The translations under genes were made by a program, and so were the position numbers. From contig NC_064614.1 in assembly GCF_023898315.1 (NCBI RefSeq), forward strand, positions 504,572,109 to 504,636,108: a DNA stretch of 64,000 nucleotides. Direction: 5' to 3'. The notes beneath the pieces were generated by a model, which was given only the letters and a program-made list of their open reading frames with translations, did no database searches and had not been told where the DNA came from. Shown one piece after another: positions 10,118 through 22,881 of the stretch. Position 1 is the stretch's first letter; every line of letters starts with the position of its first letter. Source of the DNA: Schistocerca nitens. Its lineage: Eukaryota; Arthropoda; Insecta; Orthoptera; Acrididae.

Positions 10118-12957
10118 AGCTATGGTTTCCTTCTCCTCCTTTATGCTTTTCAAGCATACTTGTGAATAAGAGGTTTGCTTTTTAATTTGCGTCTTCCAAC
10201 ATACATTTAATCGCATTGCATATAGTCACACCCACCCAATTACGAAGAACTGTCTCTGCACCTACGATGTGCTGAGGCTGTAGTGCCGTACTATGAAGTA
10301 AAAAGGTAACTGTAAGCACTCTGGTAGTGTGCATGTCGTCAGGCGACAGATGGATGCGTTTTTGCCTCAGGGCGGTGCCATTTCATGCAACCTCTTGCGG
10401 ACAACGTGATGGAACAAATAATATTGTATTTATTCTGAGGAAAGACTCGTAAATGTCAGAGTTTCTTGCGTTGTAACAAAGACTATTTGTCATGTTCGAA
10501 AATATAAATTTTTGAGTTTAATGACGACTGACGCCAAAAGAATAAGTGTTAAAAGAAGGATCTTGCAGACTTTCGTTGTCCACACCTTCTATCCTGCAAC
10601 GCGCAGTGTGTGGGATATGGTATCCTAAGGACCACTAAGTCGAATAACAGATGCAGATTACAATAATGATAGAAGCTCTGATTGATATTGCCCCTCACCG
10701 CCGCTAAATGAAGGTCGCAGGACGGGCGCCCTCTGTCTTCTTTTGTTTACTCTTGCTTTTCCAAAAGGTATCCTCGGTCGTAAGCAACTGCCGATAGCGT
10801 GGCCCTCCGCTGCTCAAGTTTCGCGGGCCTGCCTGCCTGCAGGGGCCAAGCCGAGCCAAGCGCGGCGAGGTGAGGGTTGGCGGCGCATTACGGCGCAGAT
10901 CCAGTTTCCCGCGGCTTTTAGCAGACGCCACACTGCGTACTGCTGCTGCCGCCCGTCACCTAGCACCGCTTCTCTCTTCTAGGCCTTCCGCAGGTCACCT
11001 TGCCATTCTATCCTCCTGCATTTACTTTTCTGATGACTTGTGTGCCATCTAGCAAACATCACGGTAATTAATACTGTGGTGCTCGTATGAGTCTTCCCCT
11101 CACAACGACAGAAAAGAACTCGACCGAAAGCCTACAGCCCACTTGACATGCTTGGAATTTCAAGAAAATTTTATTATTGGGTTAGATAGAACAGCAATCA
11201 GTCGTAGATTTAAGTTGCTTTAATATGACATTTATAGTCACAACGCAGATCAGATTTCGACCTTTGTCAGGTGCGGAATTGTAGCAATTGTTCGTGCTCA
11301 AGTGAATGCTTACACAGTTCAACCATTGCCCATGGAGGGCAACCTGAAATTTTATTATTCTGTACAGTGTATCACAGCATTTAATTTCTCCCTAACTATT
11401 GGCGGCTCTGTGGAGAAAGTTTCTTTTATATCATGAAATAAAGTTACTTTGTATCAGGTATTTCAATATTTTTCGCTGCAGAATCTACAAAGTCCTTGAG
11501 ATGGAACCGTTTCTTCGATAAACATACTGCAGCATTAGTGCAAATGGCACAATGCTTAGAGATGTCATGAAGATGGCATTGTCATCTTGGAAAAAAAGTA
11601 CTTACAGTCAAGAGTGCTGCTCATGTTGTTAGCAGTCTTCTGAAAATAACCATCAATAAATGCTATTACCTCACCGACAGATGCGATAGCGGATATCTCT
11701 GATTGGAAAACTTCCCACCTTGAAGGTTCAAGAGCTTCCATCCATTCTTAGTACCCCGTACCTTTGCAGATGTGCAGATGTCCATCATGTAAGTGGATCT
11801 TCATTTGACGATACAGGATGAAGTCGAGTAAACATGAAAACTGGTATAAAACTTCTGATAGCACAGATTTCCTCATGCATCACGGTCTAGTGTTAGCAAT
11901 GCGTGATAAAAAAGCTATAACCTTATCACCGCTCATATGACACTAGCTTCATTTTATTTTTATTTTTCTATTCTACTATACATAATGTCTCAGGTCACTT
12001 TTAAGTTAATGACAACGCATCTTCCTTCTGTGCGGTAACTTAGAATGAGAAATTTACCGTCTCCTTACACTATAATACTAATACTCAAATTCTATAACGT
12101 GTGATCATCGCAACCAGTTGTCAGTAAAAGTAACTGTGATTGTGTTGGAAAATAAAAAGCATTTAATGATTCTTAACAATCATTATCGCCTCCAGAAGGT
12201 GAAAAAATAAAGTCGTGCTTTGTAAAATGGCTTACAATTTGGACTCGTTCCAGATTATGGAAACATTAAAATTAAAAATCACTCGATATCTGCTCAAATA
12301 AAAAGAGAATGAACGGAAATGCGTATTCGAGAGCTTTATTCGAAGGAAGAGCACCAAAAAATTATGAAACTTATGCAAGCACAGAATGATTGCTCTGTAA
12401 TTGTGAGAGTAAAGTCATTCCTCATTACTGAGAAAATAATACTAACTTTATAACCAGTCCTGATAGTAACGAACCGTGTTTGGATGTAAAGAAACAAAGA
12501 AGTGTTTCACCTACGTAGGCGGATTCCCTTATCATTTCTTTTACTGGGTCAGCGTAATATTTTCAGCATTACTTGGAACTTGTTGGCCATTAATATTAGC
12601 ATGTCATGTTTTTGCATCATTTTGCCATTTTTGAGTGTTCCTCAATCATTTTACTGTGTAATAAATTGGCATTTTGAGCCCAATGATTTAGCATTTCCGA
12701 ATATTTCATTCAGTGATGTCATTATATTGCCACGTAAATTACACATTTACAATACAATCACAATAAAATCTTTCATTAAGATGCAAACTACTGATGCATA
12801 AACTTGAAAATACCACTGTATAACCAAAACGACATGTTACCTTTGCATGGAGATAAAAAAAAGTGTGATGCTACATGAAATATTCGGATGAGATAGAGAC
12901 AGCCTTGTTCAAGAGACAAGCCTCAAATATATTTCATATATTTGTATTGCTTACATG
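10118..12957. other. Unassigned sequence, mostly AT-rich
   Basis: No coding family or repeat recognised except the CpG-rich patch listed separately. Confidence 0.3.
10690..10990. other. CpG-rich patch, possible promoter or first exon
   Basis: About 300 bases rich in G, C and CpG (for example gccgagccaagcgcggcgag near 10,850), set in AT-rich DNA and not part of any repeat seen here. The string gcggcgag/gtgagg near 10,870 could be a splice donor on the plus strand. No protein family is evident in any frame. It might be regulatory DNA, an untranslated first exon or an unknown repeat. Confidence 0.3.
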
Positions 12958-13365
12958 ATAAATGCCCGCCAGGCGGATTAGTGTTGTGGTCCGGTGTGCC
13001 ACCCAACCTGTGGATGGTTTTCAAGGCGGTTTTCCATCGGCCTCGGCAAATGCTGGTTGGTTCTCCTTATTCCGCCTCAGTTACACTATGTCGGCAATTG
13101 CTGCGCAAAAACTGTCTCCACGTACGCGCACACCATAATTACTCTACCACGCAAACATTTGCGGTTACACTCGTCTGGTATGAGACGTTGCCGGAGAGGG
13201 GGGGCGGGGGGGGGGGGGGGGGGGGACCGCACAATAACCCTGGGTTCGGTGTGGGGCGGGTGGACTGCTGTGGCGTGTTGTGGGATTGTGAACCGCTGAT
13301 GGCTACGACCGAACGAAGCCTCTCCTTCGTTTCTAGGTCCTCGGTTGTATACAATACAATACATG
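12958..13365 (+). mobile_element. SINE family C, 5'-truncated, with G-run
   Basis: Begins inside the tRNA-like head (gcccgccaggcggattagtg) and continues through the body block ctcagttacactatgtcggc, shared with the copy at 55,942. It ends in the repeat-like tacaatacaatacat. A 20-base G-run (13,206-13,225) sits inside. The second half, absent from the other copies here, shows this family's full 3' region. Confidence 0.75.
13206..13225 (+). repeat. Poly-G run inside SINE family C
   Basis: Twenty uninterrupted G after a G-rich lead-in. It produces artefactual glycine- or proline-rich reading frames on both strands. Confidence 0.95.
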
Positions 13366-14289
13366 ATGATTAACATAAACTATTATTTTCTTATGGAAAC
13401 GATTATTTTCTAACAGTAACTTGAGGTCCAGTAAATCTTTTTGTAGCTGCTTTAAAATCATAGCCACTAATAATCATAAGAGGATTAGATTGGTCACAGG
13501 TTTGTAAATGACCGTTTCAAGCCTAGTGTCCACGTTGGGACAGGCTAACCGCCACTTGTCGCCGTGTCAGCAGCTCGTGGACTTGTGGCAAGCGTCGCCT
13601 TGCTTGTCGAGCGAGCAGATCGTAGTTAACTTCCGCCTATGCCGCAGCGCCGCTCGTGTCGAAGATATTCAGTCTTGTTGGTGTATCGGCCGGAGTCACA
13701 TCGTTTTTCTCTTGGCGGTGTTTTCTGCCCCCGCCATGGTGTCTGTCGCGTCTCCTAAGTCTGTTCCTCGTCGAGCTACTGTTCGTTTCACTTTTGACAA
13801 GAGTACGCGTCGTGTTCGACCTGGCTCTTCAGAAATTCACGATTGATTGGCTGATGTCATCCGTATTACACCTCATCAGGCAGATACTGCTTACTTTGAT
13901 TCTGATTTTTATGCATTCTTTGTGAACTTTTACGATCCCGTTCAAGTAGAACGGCTTCTCTCAGTCGATTCTTAAGTGTCGTTTACACATCCAGATGGTT
14001 CCGTTAGTCAAGTCCTCCATGAAAATGCGGCACTCGAATATACTCCGGTTAGAATTTATAACCTTGCTCCTGAGATGGACGATTCATTTCTTAAAACAGC
14101 GTTGCTTCCGTTTGGAGTAATACGGCATATCCGATGGCAATCAGCACAACATCGCTTCCAGTGTCGTAATGGTATCCGGACTGTGGACATGTGCGTTAAA
14201 AAGAACTTAACTGTTTGTGGGTACCGGATCCATGTTACGTATGCAGGGCAGGAAGGAACTTGTTTTCTCTGTAACTAAAGCAATCATGT

Positions 14290-15895
14290 TCTTGTTGTTG
14301 TGGTCTTCAGTCCTGAGACTGGTTTGATGCAGCTCTCCATGCTACTCTATCCTGTGCAAGCTTCTTCATGTCCCAGTACCTACTGCAACCTACATCCTTC
14401 TGAATCTGCTTAGCGCATTCATCTCTCGGTCCCCCTCTACGATTTTTACCCTCCACGCTGCCCTCCAATGCTAAATTTGTGATCCCTTGATGCCTCAAAA
14501 CATGTCCTACCAACCGATCCCTTCTTCTAGTCAAGTTGTGCCACAAACTTCTCTTCTCCCCAATCCTATTCAATACCTCCTCATTAGTTACGTGATCTAC
14601 CCACCTTATCTTCAGCATTCTTCTGTAGCACCACATTTCGAAAGCTTCTATTCTCTTCTTGTCCAAACTGGTTATCGTCCATGTTTCACTTCCATACATG
14701 GCTACACTCCATACAAATACTTTCAGAAACGACTTCCTGACACTTACATCTATACTAGATCTTAACAAATTTCTCTTCTTCAGAAACGATTTCCTTGCCA
14801 TTGCCAGTCTACATTTTATATCCTCTCTACTTCGACCATCATCAGTTATTTTTCTCCCTAAATAGCAAAACTCCTTTACTACTGTAAGTGTCTCATTTCC
14901 TACTCTAATCCCCTCAGCATCACCCGATTTAATTTGACTACATTCCATTATCCTCGTTTTGCTTTTGTTGATGTTCATCTTATATCCTCCTTTCAAGACA
15001 CTGTCCATTCCGTTCAACTGCTCTTCCAAGTCCTTTGCTGTCTCTGACAGAATTACAATGTCATCGGCGAACCTCAAAGTTTTTACTTCTTCTCCATGAA
15101 TTTTAATACCTACTCAGAATTTTTCTTTTGTTTCCTTTACTGCTTGCTCAATATACAGATTGAACAAGATCGGGGAGACGCTACAACCCTGTCTCACTCC
15201 TTTCCCAACCACTGCTTCCCTTTCATGCCCCTCGACTCTTATAACTGCCATCTGGTCTTTGTAAAAATTGTAAATAGCCTTTCGCTCCTTGTATTTTACC
15301 CCTGCCACCTTCAGAATTTGAAAGAGAGTATTCCAGTTAACGTTGTCAAAAGCTTTCTCTGAGTCTACAAACGCTAGAAACGTAGGTTTGCCTTTTCTTA
15401 ATCTTTCTTCTAAGATAAGTCGTAAGGTTAGTATTGCCTCACGTGTTCCAACATTTCTACGGAATCCAAACTGATCTTCCCCGAGGTCCGCTTCTACCAG
15501 TTTTTCCATTCGTCTGTAAAGAATTCGCGTTAGTATTTTGCAGCTGTGACTTATTAAACTGATAGTTCGGTAATTTTCACATCTGTCAACACCTGCTTTC
15601 TTTGGGATTGGAATTATTATATTCTTCTTGAAGTCTGTAGCTATTTCGCCTGTCTCATACATCTTGCTCACCAGATGGTAGAGTTTTGTCATGACTGGCT
15701 CTCCCAAGGCCATCAGTAGTTCTAATGGAATGTTGTCTACTCCCGGGGCCTTGTTTCGACTCAGGTCTTTCAGTGCTCTGTCAAACTCTTCACACAGTAT
15801 CTTATCTCCCATTTCATCTTCATCTACATCCTCTTCCATTTCCATAATATTGTCCTCAAGTACATCGCCCTTGTATAAACCCTCTATATCATATC
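14290..15895 (-). mobile_element. RTE-like LINE copy 1, 5'-truncated
   Basis: Inserted in minus orientation inside ORF1 of the surrounding LINE. Its 3' end (right after the stop at 14,307) is the block tggtcttcagtcctgagact, also present in copy 2 at 28,728. Host ORF1 coding sequence resumes at once on both sides. The 5' part (endonuclease) is missing, as is usual for target-primed insertions. Confidence 0.85.
14307..15845 (-). pseudogene. RTE-like reverse transcriptase, one stop
   Basis: About 510 codons of one frame broken by a single stop at 15,114-15,116. Motifs in order: PIPKKAGVDRCENYRTISL, DQFGFRRNVGT, KAFDNVN, RQGCSVSPILFNLY, the catalytic FADD (RFADDIVILSE), then the C-terminal block RRMLKIRWVDHVTNEEVL. 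It would copy RNA into DNA at a nicked target. Apart from the stop it is well preserved, so it is probably younger than the LINE around it. Confidence 0.85.
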
Positions 15896-16828
15896 AGATC
15901 CAATTGTCCGCGCCGTACTACTTTTATGAAGTCTTATCAAAAACGTCTTCCTTTAACATCAGCAGTCTGCTGTCAATCTCCAGCTTTAAGCGATGTAGGG
16001 GCAACATTACCCCCTACTCCTCGCGAATTTCCACCGTTACCGGCGCGTCCTAGTGCGGCCTCTGTCCACGATGGAACGATGGCTCCTGTAGCGCAAGTCA
16101 AACGCCGGCGGACTGAGGTCGGTACAGATTTCGAGGACGCCCCACTCCAGTCTCGTTCTTCTGATACGGCGTTGACAGAGGGTGCACCTTCCGACGGTAA
16201 TGAGTTGTCTACTGACGTTAATTGTGATTCCAGTATTACCAGAGATGATGTAGCTGCTTCTGTTGATGTTGAAATGTGTGTTGAATCGGCGTCCCTCACA
16301 TCACGCGTAGACGCGACGGTTCCCGTGAGTTCAGATGTTCCACCAGAGACGTTGCCTCCTGGACAGGCTTTACGGTGTTCCAGCGAAATACCACCCCTTC
16401 TCCACGCTGAGACGGTGGAGCAACAGGGTTCTACGGGTTCTCTTCCTGATGATCAGGTGATGCCAACCGACACCGGTACTGCATTACCTGCCTCTTCTGT
16501 ACCTGATGTTGCTGTTAGTCGTTCTGAGCTGTGCTCCCCGGTTTCCGATGGGTGCAGTGGTGATGGCTCCTCTATCAAATTGGAGCTTGACGTGCCCCCA
16601 ACCCTCCCACATCAGGAGTTTATGTTTTCACGGAGTTGTGTGAAACAGTGTTTCCAACCTGCACCTGCAGCGGCGCGTTGTAAAAATAAAAACGAGGATT
16701 CCTCGGCTTCCGGTGGGGGGGGATTAGAATTATACTTTCCTTCCACCGTCCCCGGACGTTGAGGAGACAAGGACGTGATGAATGCGCTTTCCTTAGTGAT
16801 GTTTCATTGACCTTACAAGAGCTACCAG

Positions 16829-19800
16829 ATGCAGGCATATACATTTCTAACCCTCAATGTTAATAGGATACGTTCCCAATTACGGCTTGCTGCGTTACTC
16901 CAATTTATTTACGATTCCCAAGCTGATATCGTGTGTTTACAAGCGGTATTATTTGATGTGTTTTGTCTTCCTGGATACTCTGTTTTTTCGATGTCGCGCC
17001 TGAAAATTCTACCGGTATTGCTTTGCTTTATCGAGGTGGAATCCCGCTGACGGACTTCGAAACGCTAGATGATGGTCGCGGTATAGACTGTAGTCTTTAT
17101 GACTTCACCTTAATTTTTCTTTACGCTTCATATGGATCCGGTCGTTTATCCGATCGCTCGCTGTTTTATAAGGAAGAAGTTGTTTATTTACTCCGACGGA
17201 ACCCGCGCAAGGTTTTATTGGGGGGTGATTTTTAACTGCGTCTTACGTCGTTTAGATCAGACCCCAATTATACAAATTGCTGTGAACTTAATGATATGGT
17301 GACGTCTTTGCATCTCCAAGATGCTTGGGTTTACAGATATCCTACATTGGTGCGGCTTACGTTTACTTCAAGTAGCCGATTGGACTGCTTTTATTTATCT
17401 GCCACCTATGTGGTTAGTTTCTATCGATTGATGTAGTTCCTTCTAGTTTCACTAATCACTGTACTGTTTCAATGACTTTTAACCACGCCCCGCAGCTGGT
17501 ACATGTTTCGCGCCCTTTATGGAAGCTAAACGTTCTACATCTCACTGACCCCTCTCTGGAAGGCATCATCGCAGACGTATGGGGGCGGACAACCCAGTCC
17601 CAGGCGCGTTATCCCTCTCTTCTAGAATGGTGGGTTACTTTTGCTAAACCCCGGATTAGAAATACACTCAAGCATTTTACTGCTGAAAAAGCGGCTGAAA
17701 TAAGGCGAACTAGGGAATTTTATTATGCTGTCCTTCGCAATCTTTACGATAGTGCTCGTGATGCCCCCTTGAGAGTCGTCGACGTCCACCGTGTGAAGGC
17801 AAAACTTCTGCAACTCAAACGTAGCCAAATGGATGGTGTCCGATTGCGTTCCCAGGCTCGTTCAATCGTACAGGATGAGTTGACCTATCAACTTCTTCGG
17901 CTTCACAAGCGTTCTCAGAGGACGTGTCTTACTACCATTCGTTCTCTAGATGGTCGTGAGTGGTCCTCTCATCTGATATCATGCGTGAACTTTACCAGTA
18001 ATTTTCCGAACTTTATACTGAAGTGGATTCAGACGGTCCACCGTCTGTTGATTTTACCTCCCTCCTTGATAGTGTTGTGACGCCAGCTCTCCAGGAAGAG
18101 TTTTTGTCTGTATTCCATCGCGATGATATATTTGATATTGTGGCTCCTTCTCCCCTCCCACAAATCACCTGGCTTCGATGGCCTTCCCAAAGAATTTTAT
18201 ATTGGATTTTGGCCCCTGATAGGAGATACGATAACTACAATGGTGAATGAAGTATTCCACGGAGGCCTTCTCCCGCCCAGCTTTAAGGTTGCTAAAATTG
18301 TCCTGATCCCCAAAAATCCGGGACGTTTGCGCGTGGATCAGGTCCGCCCGATGATTATTAAATAGTGGCGCGAGCTGTAAATAGCCGATTATCGGTGTTG
18401 TTGTCTATCATCATTGCGAGCCATCAAAGTTGTCTTACGGGTTGTACTCTCCTGACTCCCGTTGCTGAGTTTCGTGATTTAATTTCGATTGCTTCCACCA
18501 TTCCCGTGACAAGCGCTTTGTTTTTCACTGTTTTTCACCAAACGTTCGACCGCGTTAATCATGGTTTCCTTACGCGGGTATTGAAGACTGTTGGCTTTAA
18601 CGATGTTGCACGACGGCTGTCTAATTACTGGTATTTAGGCATCCATTGACGTAAATTGCCGTCTTACTTCCCCCATCACGGAGTGTCAGGACGTTCTTCA
18701 AGGGAGTCCAGTACCTATGTTGCTCTACGTGCTGTTTCTGGAACCCTTATTGCGATCTATAGCTGCTCGTTTGGGTGGCTGGTCGCTGTTGGGAGAAAAG
18801 TTTATCGTTCTTGCATATGCTGATGACGTTATGGTTCTTCTCCGTACCCATGATGATATACCACTGCTGAAGGGAGTTTGGGATACCTTTTGCCGTCTTA
18901 CGGGAGTGCGGGTTAATGAATAGAAATGTCGTTTACTCAGTTTGCGAGGTTTTCACGCTGTTGAAATTCCATGGGCTTTGAACGTCACCCGATATCTATC
19001 GTTAGGTGTTATAATTGACAGTTTTCCGCTAAAGATGGCTACGATAAACTGGAAGTCTGTCACTGATAGGATTCAGGGAGCAATCATTGCCCACGAGCGT
19101 GGCTCCCTCTCACTTCTTCATAAGGTCCGGGCTATGGAAACGTATGTGTTAAGTAAGGGTTATTTTACTGCACAAATCTTTCCACTTACTGCGATGATGT
19201 ACCGCAAGTTGCAAAGTTTAAATGGCCGGTTTATCTGCCGCAACTCTATATTTCGCGTGCGTTATGGGGTCATGGCGCGCCCCCGTCTGCTGGGAGGTTT
19301 GGGCCTGCCTGACATTCGGGTTAAGGCTTCTGCCTTATTCATCCGTCGTACCGTTTTAAAATGTCAACGCACCCCCCAATCACTTACAGTTCGCCTTGAT
19401 GACTGTATCCGACCGGCGAGTTTAACACCTCCAGTAGATATTGGTAGGATTAGTTATAAACTAAGGCATGTTGAGGAATTTTTTCTTGAATTCAGTTATT
19501 TAGGAGTAAATATCCCTTCCCAAGCGAATCTCTCCCTAAAATTGCTGTTACGCCGCTGACCAATTCCTCGTAGTATCCCCTCTGTGGAAGCCCTGTCGCC
19601 AGAAACGAATTGGAAGATTCTTTGGTCTAACGTCAGCCTCCCGATTTTCCCGATGTAAGTGGCGTCCCCGTGGTACCAAGTTGTTCTGATATTTTACTTA
19701 CCAAAGTGCGACTTTTTCGTATCGCCCACAATGTGACGGATCGCTGCAATCGTTGCCATGAAACCGATACATTATATCTTAGGCTGATTTCCTGCGGTCA

Positions 19801-20104
19801 TGGCTATTGGAGATGGCTTCGCCGACAACTGGCTTTTCTTCTCAGGAAGTCGGAGGCGGTTATCTCGGGGGAGATTCTCGTGCGTCCCGATTCAGCCATC
19901 TTTCCCCGATCGAAGAACAACACCATCATGTGGTTTGTTGTACATTATGTCCACTACCTGATGGTGAGTGGATATGACGCAGATCGGTGTGCCTTTTCCA
20001 CATATATGCTCACAGCCCACTGGAGGTGGCTCAGGATACCACGTTATCGTGAGCTTCTTTCTAATATGCTGTATCTTGTATTTCATCGACAAAGAGTTGG
20101 ATGA
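16829..20104 (+). pseudogene. LINE ORF2: endonuclease, RT, zinc finger (broken)
   Basis: Starts at 16,829 with an APE-type endonuclease N terminus (TFLTLNVNRIRSQ, ADIVCLQ). The RT region includes KSPGFDGLPKEFY and FKVAKIVLIPKN (about 18,160-18,310) and the catalytic YADD (about 18,808-18,820). The C terminus has GLGLPDIRVKA near 19,310 and a CxxC...C...H zinc finger (CNRCHE, CGHGYW) near 19,745-19,810. Many stops and frame changes (for example at 17,050, 18,080, 18,647 and 18,921) make it non-functional. Confidence 0.75.
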
Positions 20105-20349
20105 GTTGAAATCCCCCCCTTTTTTGTGGACACTCTTGTTAGGATTTAAATGTTACACGGTGTAGAAGTGACACAGGAAAGAAGGTGTGGGCACTTTAAA
20201 ATTAATGCCATATTCCTTCATATACGTTTTTCTGATTTAATCCTTTTGCTTTTGTCGAAATGACTTCTTTTGTTTTATTTTAGTTGATTGCCTTAAATAA
20301 GTGCTTTGGATGGGGAAAAAATAACAGTAGTAGTAGCGTTAGCGATTCC

Positions 20350-20601
20350 CAAGATGCAGTGTGATGCGGTGGTAAAAAAAAGTGGCTACTTCTGCGTCAC
20401 GCGGTTCCATGTTCGATTCCCGGCCAGGTTAGGGATTTTTTTCTGCCTTGGGACTAGGTGTTTGTGGTTTTCCTCACCATTTCCTCATTTTTTGGGGCAG
20501 TGGCCAGATTGGACTTTGAAAAAAATTGGACTGTGAAAGAATTGTAACTTTGTATGTCCGCTGATGACCGCGCAGTTCAGCGCCCCACAAAACAATATTT
20601 T
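20350..20601 (+). mobile_element. SINE family D
   Basis: A degenerate tRNA-like head (ctgcgtcacgcggttccatg, then gttcgattcccggc at about 20,413) is followed by the blocks ctgccttgggactaggtg and ctgatgaccgcgcagttcag. It ends in gcgccccacaaaacaat and a T-run. The minus-strand relative at 30,990-31,172 shares the head and the ggactggctgttgt-like block. Confidence 0.65.
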
Positions 20602-21541
20602 TTTCACTTCTCGCCCTATAGCTCTGTTCAATGGAGAGTTAGCAGCATAGGTTCGTGCTGTTCTACAATGTATTCAATATTTTAGCACTCATTGAAAAGA
20701 GTTTGCATTAATCATGCAAGAACAATGCTACTTTAAGTACACTCGCTATCGATCACTTAGTGTCAACTAATACAAACCACATTGTAATACTTAGAAGGGG
20801 ATCAAATAGTTTGTCATCTTTATTGCCCACACGGAACATGATGTGTATTCCTTTACTGAAGAGTAGCAGAGACCATAGTGTAGGCTGTGTCTGTAAGACA
20901 GTAATATTTGAAATGAGCAGAGCATCAACACTGCAACACATATAAAGGTTGACTCCAAATTTGCGCACTAGGATGCCATCCAGAATATAGTTTCGGTCAA
21001 CAAAATTTGCGTCAAAGAAATGCAATTTGGCAACACTTCAACAACATATCCGTAAAGTATCTTCATTCAGTTCCATATAGCAGCACTGCTGAATTAGTCC
21101 AGTACCAGTCAGAATTCTAAAGATCGAAAGTTAGATTGCGGGTCTAGATGTCACATTTTTTATTTTCTGATTCTGACCTACCCTGTAAAGTCGTAGCGTA
21201 CACAGTTTCTTAATTAATACATATCACACAGTTCTTTTTTAACAATGAAAATATTGGTTGTTAGTAAAAAATGATCAGAAGAGTAATAATCAGTTAAAAA
21301 TAAATTGCTTGTCATAGGGGGGAACTAATTATAGAACTTAACAATGTGAAGGTATTAAGCATACATACCACACTGAGTAAGAGCCGCCAGTTGTAATACT
21401 TAAATACACTGTCAGGCATGACTTTCACTTAACTTTCATTTCTGTGTTAGCATTAAATAATTGCACATGTTTTGCATGAGAACTGTTATAATTCCTTTAT
21501 AACGAAGAAGAAAGCGAATATCATATAACATTGTACAAAAT
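20602..21541. other. Unassigned AT-rich sequence
   Basis: No gene or repeat recognised. Confidence 0.3.
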
Positions 21542-21543
21542 TA

Positions 21544-22879
21544 CACTACTGGAAATTAAAATTGCTACACCACGAAAATGAAGTGCTACAGACGCGAAAT
21601 TTAACATACAGGAAGAAGATACTGTGATATGCAAATGATTAGCTTTTCAGGGCATTCACAAAAGGTTAGCGCCGGTGGCGACACCTACAACGTGCTGACA
21701 TGAGGAAAGTTTCCAACCGATTTCAGCAGTTGACCGGCGTTGCCTGGTGGAGTGTTGTTGTGATGCCTCGTGTAAGGAGGAGAAATGCCTACCATTACGT
21801 TTCCGACTTTGATAAAGGTCGGATTGTAGCCTATCGCGATTGCAGTTTATCGTATCGCGACATTGCTGCTCGCGTTGGTCGAGATCCAATGACTGTTAGC
21901 AGAATATGGAATCGGTGGGCTCAGGAGGGTAATACGGAACGCCGTGCTGGATCCCAACGCCTCGTATCACTAGCAGTCGAGATGACAGGCATCTTATCCT
22001 CATTTGAAAGACAACAACCATCTGCACGAACAGTTCGACGACGTTTGCAGCAACATGGACTATCAGCTCGGAGACCATGATGCGATTACCCTTGACGCTG
22101 CATCACAAACAGGAGCGCCTGCGATGGTGTACTCAACGACGATCTGGGTGCACGAATGGCGAAACGTCATTTTTTCTGATGAATCCAGGTTCTATTTACA
22201 GCATCAAGATGGTCGCATCCGTGTTTGGCGACATCGCGGTGAACGCACATTGGAAGCGTGTATTCGTCATCGCCATACTGGCGTATCACCCGGCGTGATG
22301 GTATGGGGTGCCATTGGTTGCATGTCTCGGTCACCTCTTGTTTGCATTGACGGCACTTTGAACAGTGGACGTTACATTTTAGATGTGTTACGACCCGTGG
22401 CTCTACCCTTCATTCGATCGCTGCGAAACCCTACATTTCTGCAGGATAATGCACAACCGCATGTTGAAGGTTCTGTACGGGCCTTTCTGGATACAGAAAA
22501 TGTTCGAATGCTGGCCTGGCCAGCACATTCTCCAGATGGCTGACCAATTGAAAACGTCTGCTCAATGGTGGCCGAGCAACTGGCTCGTCACAATACGCTA
22601 GTCACTACTCGTGATGAACTGTGGTATCGTGCTGAAGCTGCATGGGCAGCTGAACCTACACATGCGATCCAAGCTCTGTTTGACTCAATGCCCAGGCGTA
22701 TCAAGGCCGTTATTACGGCCAGAAGTGGTTGTTCTGGGTACCGATTTCTCAGGATCTATGCACCCAAATTGCGTGAAAATGTAATCACATGTCAGTTCTT
22801 GTATAATATATATGTCCAATGAATACCCGTTTATCATCTGCGTTTCTTCTTAGTGTAGAAATTTTAATGGCCAGTAGTG
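21544..22879 (+). mobile_element. Tc1-like transposon, complete ends, broken gene
   Basis: A 1,336-bp element flanked by TA on both sides. Inverted ends start cactactgg and keep similarity for about 27 bases (left ...aattaaaattgctacac; right end, reversed, ...cattaaaatttctacac). It encodes one transposase on the plus strand. All structural parts remain, but the gene has two frameshifts and a stop, so it could move only with enzyme made elsewhere. Confidence 0.9.
21763..22822 (+). pseudogene. Tc1-like transposase (DD34E), two frameshifts
   Basis: The start ATG at 21,763 gives MPRVRRRNAYHYVSDFDKGR, followed by two helix-turn-helix DNA-binding parts (YRDIAARVGRDPMTVSR; ARTVRRRLQQHG). Frame changes occur near 22,075 and 22,140. 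The catalytic domain has VIFSDESRF, the block GVMVWGAIG, QDNAQPH and, after a stop at 22,541-22,543, PIENV. Counting through that stop, 34 residues separate the second Asp from the Glu, the normal Tc1 spacing. The C terminus runs to 22,822. Confidence 0.85.
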
Positions 22880-22881
22880 TA

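Larger units (their letters stand above)
13736..16762 (+). pseudogene. LINE ORF1 (gag-like, zinc knuckle), interrupted
   Basis: Starts at the ATG at 13,736 (MVSVASPKSVPRR). Stops at 13,844 and 13,973 interrupt one otherwise continuous frame. An RNA-recognition-like block (VRIYNLAPEMDD, GVIRHIRW) leads into the first half of a CCHC zinc knuckle (CFLC at about 14,264-14,275, His at 14,283-14,285). The RTE-like insertion follows. The last knuckle Cys lies beyond it at 15,905-15,907, then the common post-knuckle motif REFPPLPAR and a Ser/Thr-rich tail to 16,762. ORF1 proteins bind the element's RNA. Confidence 0.7.
13508..20336 (+). mobile_element. Non-LTR retrotransposon, two-ORF, decayed (Tx1/L1-like?)
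   Basis: A long LINE read left to right: a 5' untranslated part, ORF1 (gag-like with zinc knuckle), ORF2 (endonuclease, RT, C-terminal zinc finger), and a 3' region ending near a short (agt)n tail. An RTE-like LINE (14,290-15,895) is inserted in ORF1. Without it the element is about 5.2 kb. Both ORFs carry stops and frameshifts. The clade is undecided: ORF1 layout and the zf-RVT-type C terminus suggest Tx1/L1-like, but I could not compare alignments. Confidence 0.75.

Noticed and set aside
13086..13376. Proline-rich and glycine-rich proteins on both strands
   Set aside because: They are products of the 20-base G-run inside a SINE read in several frames.
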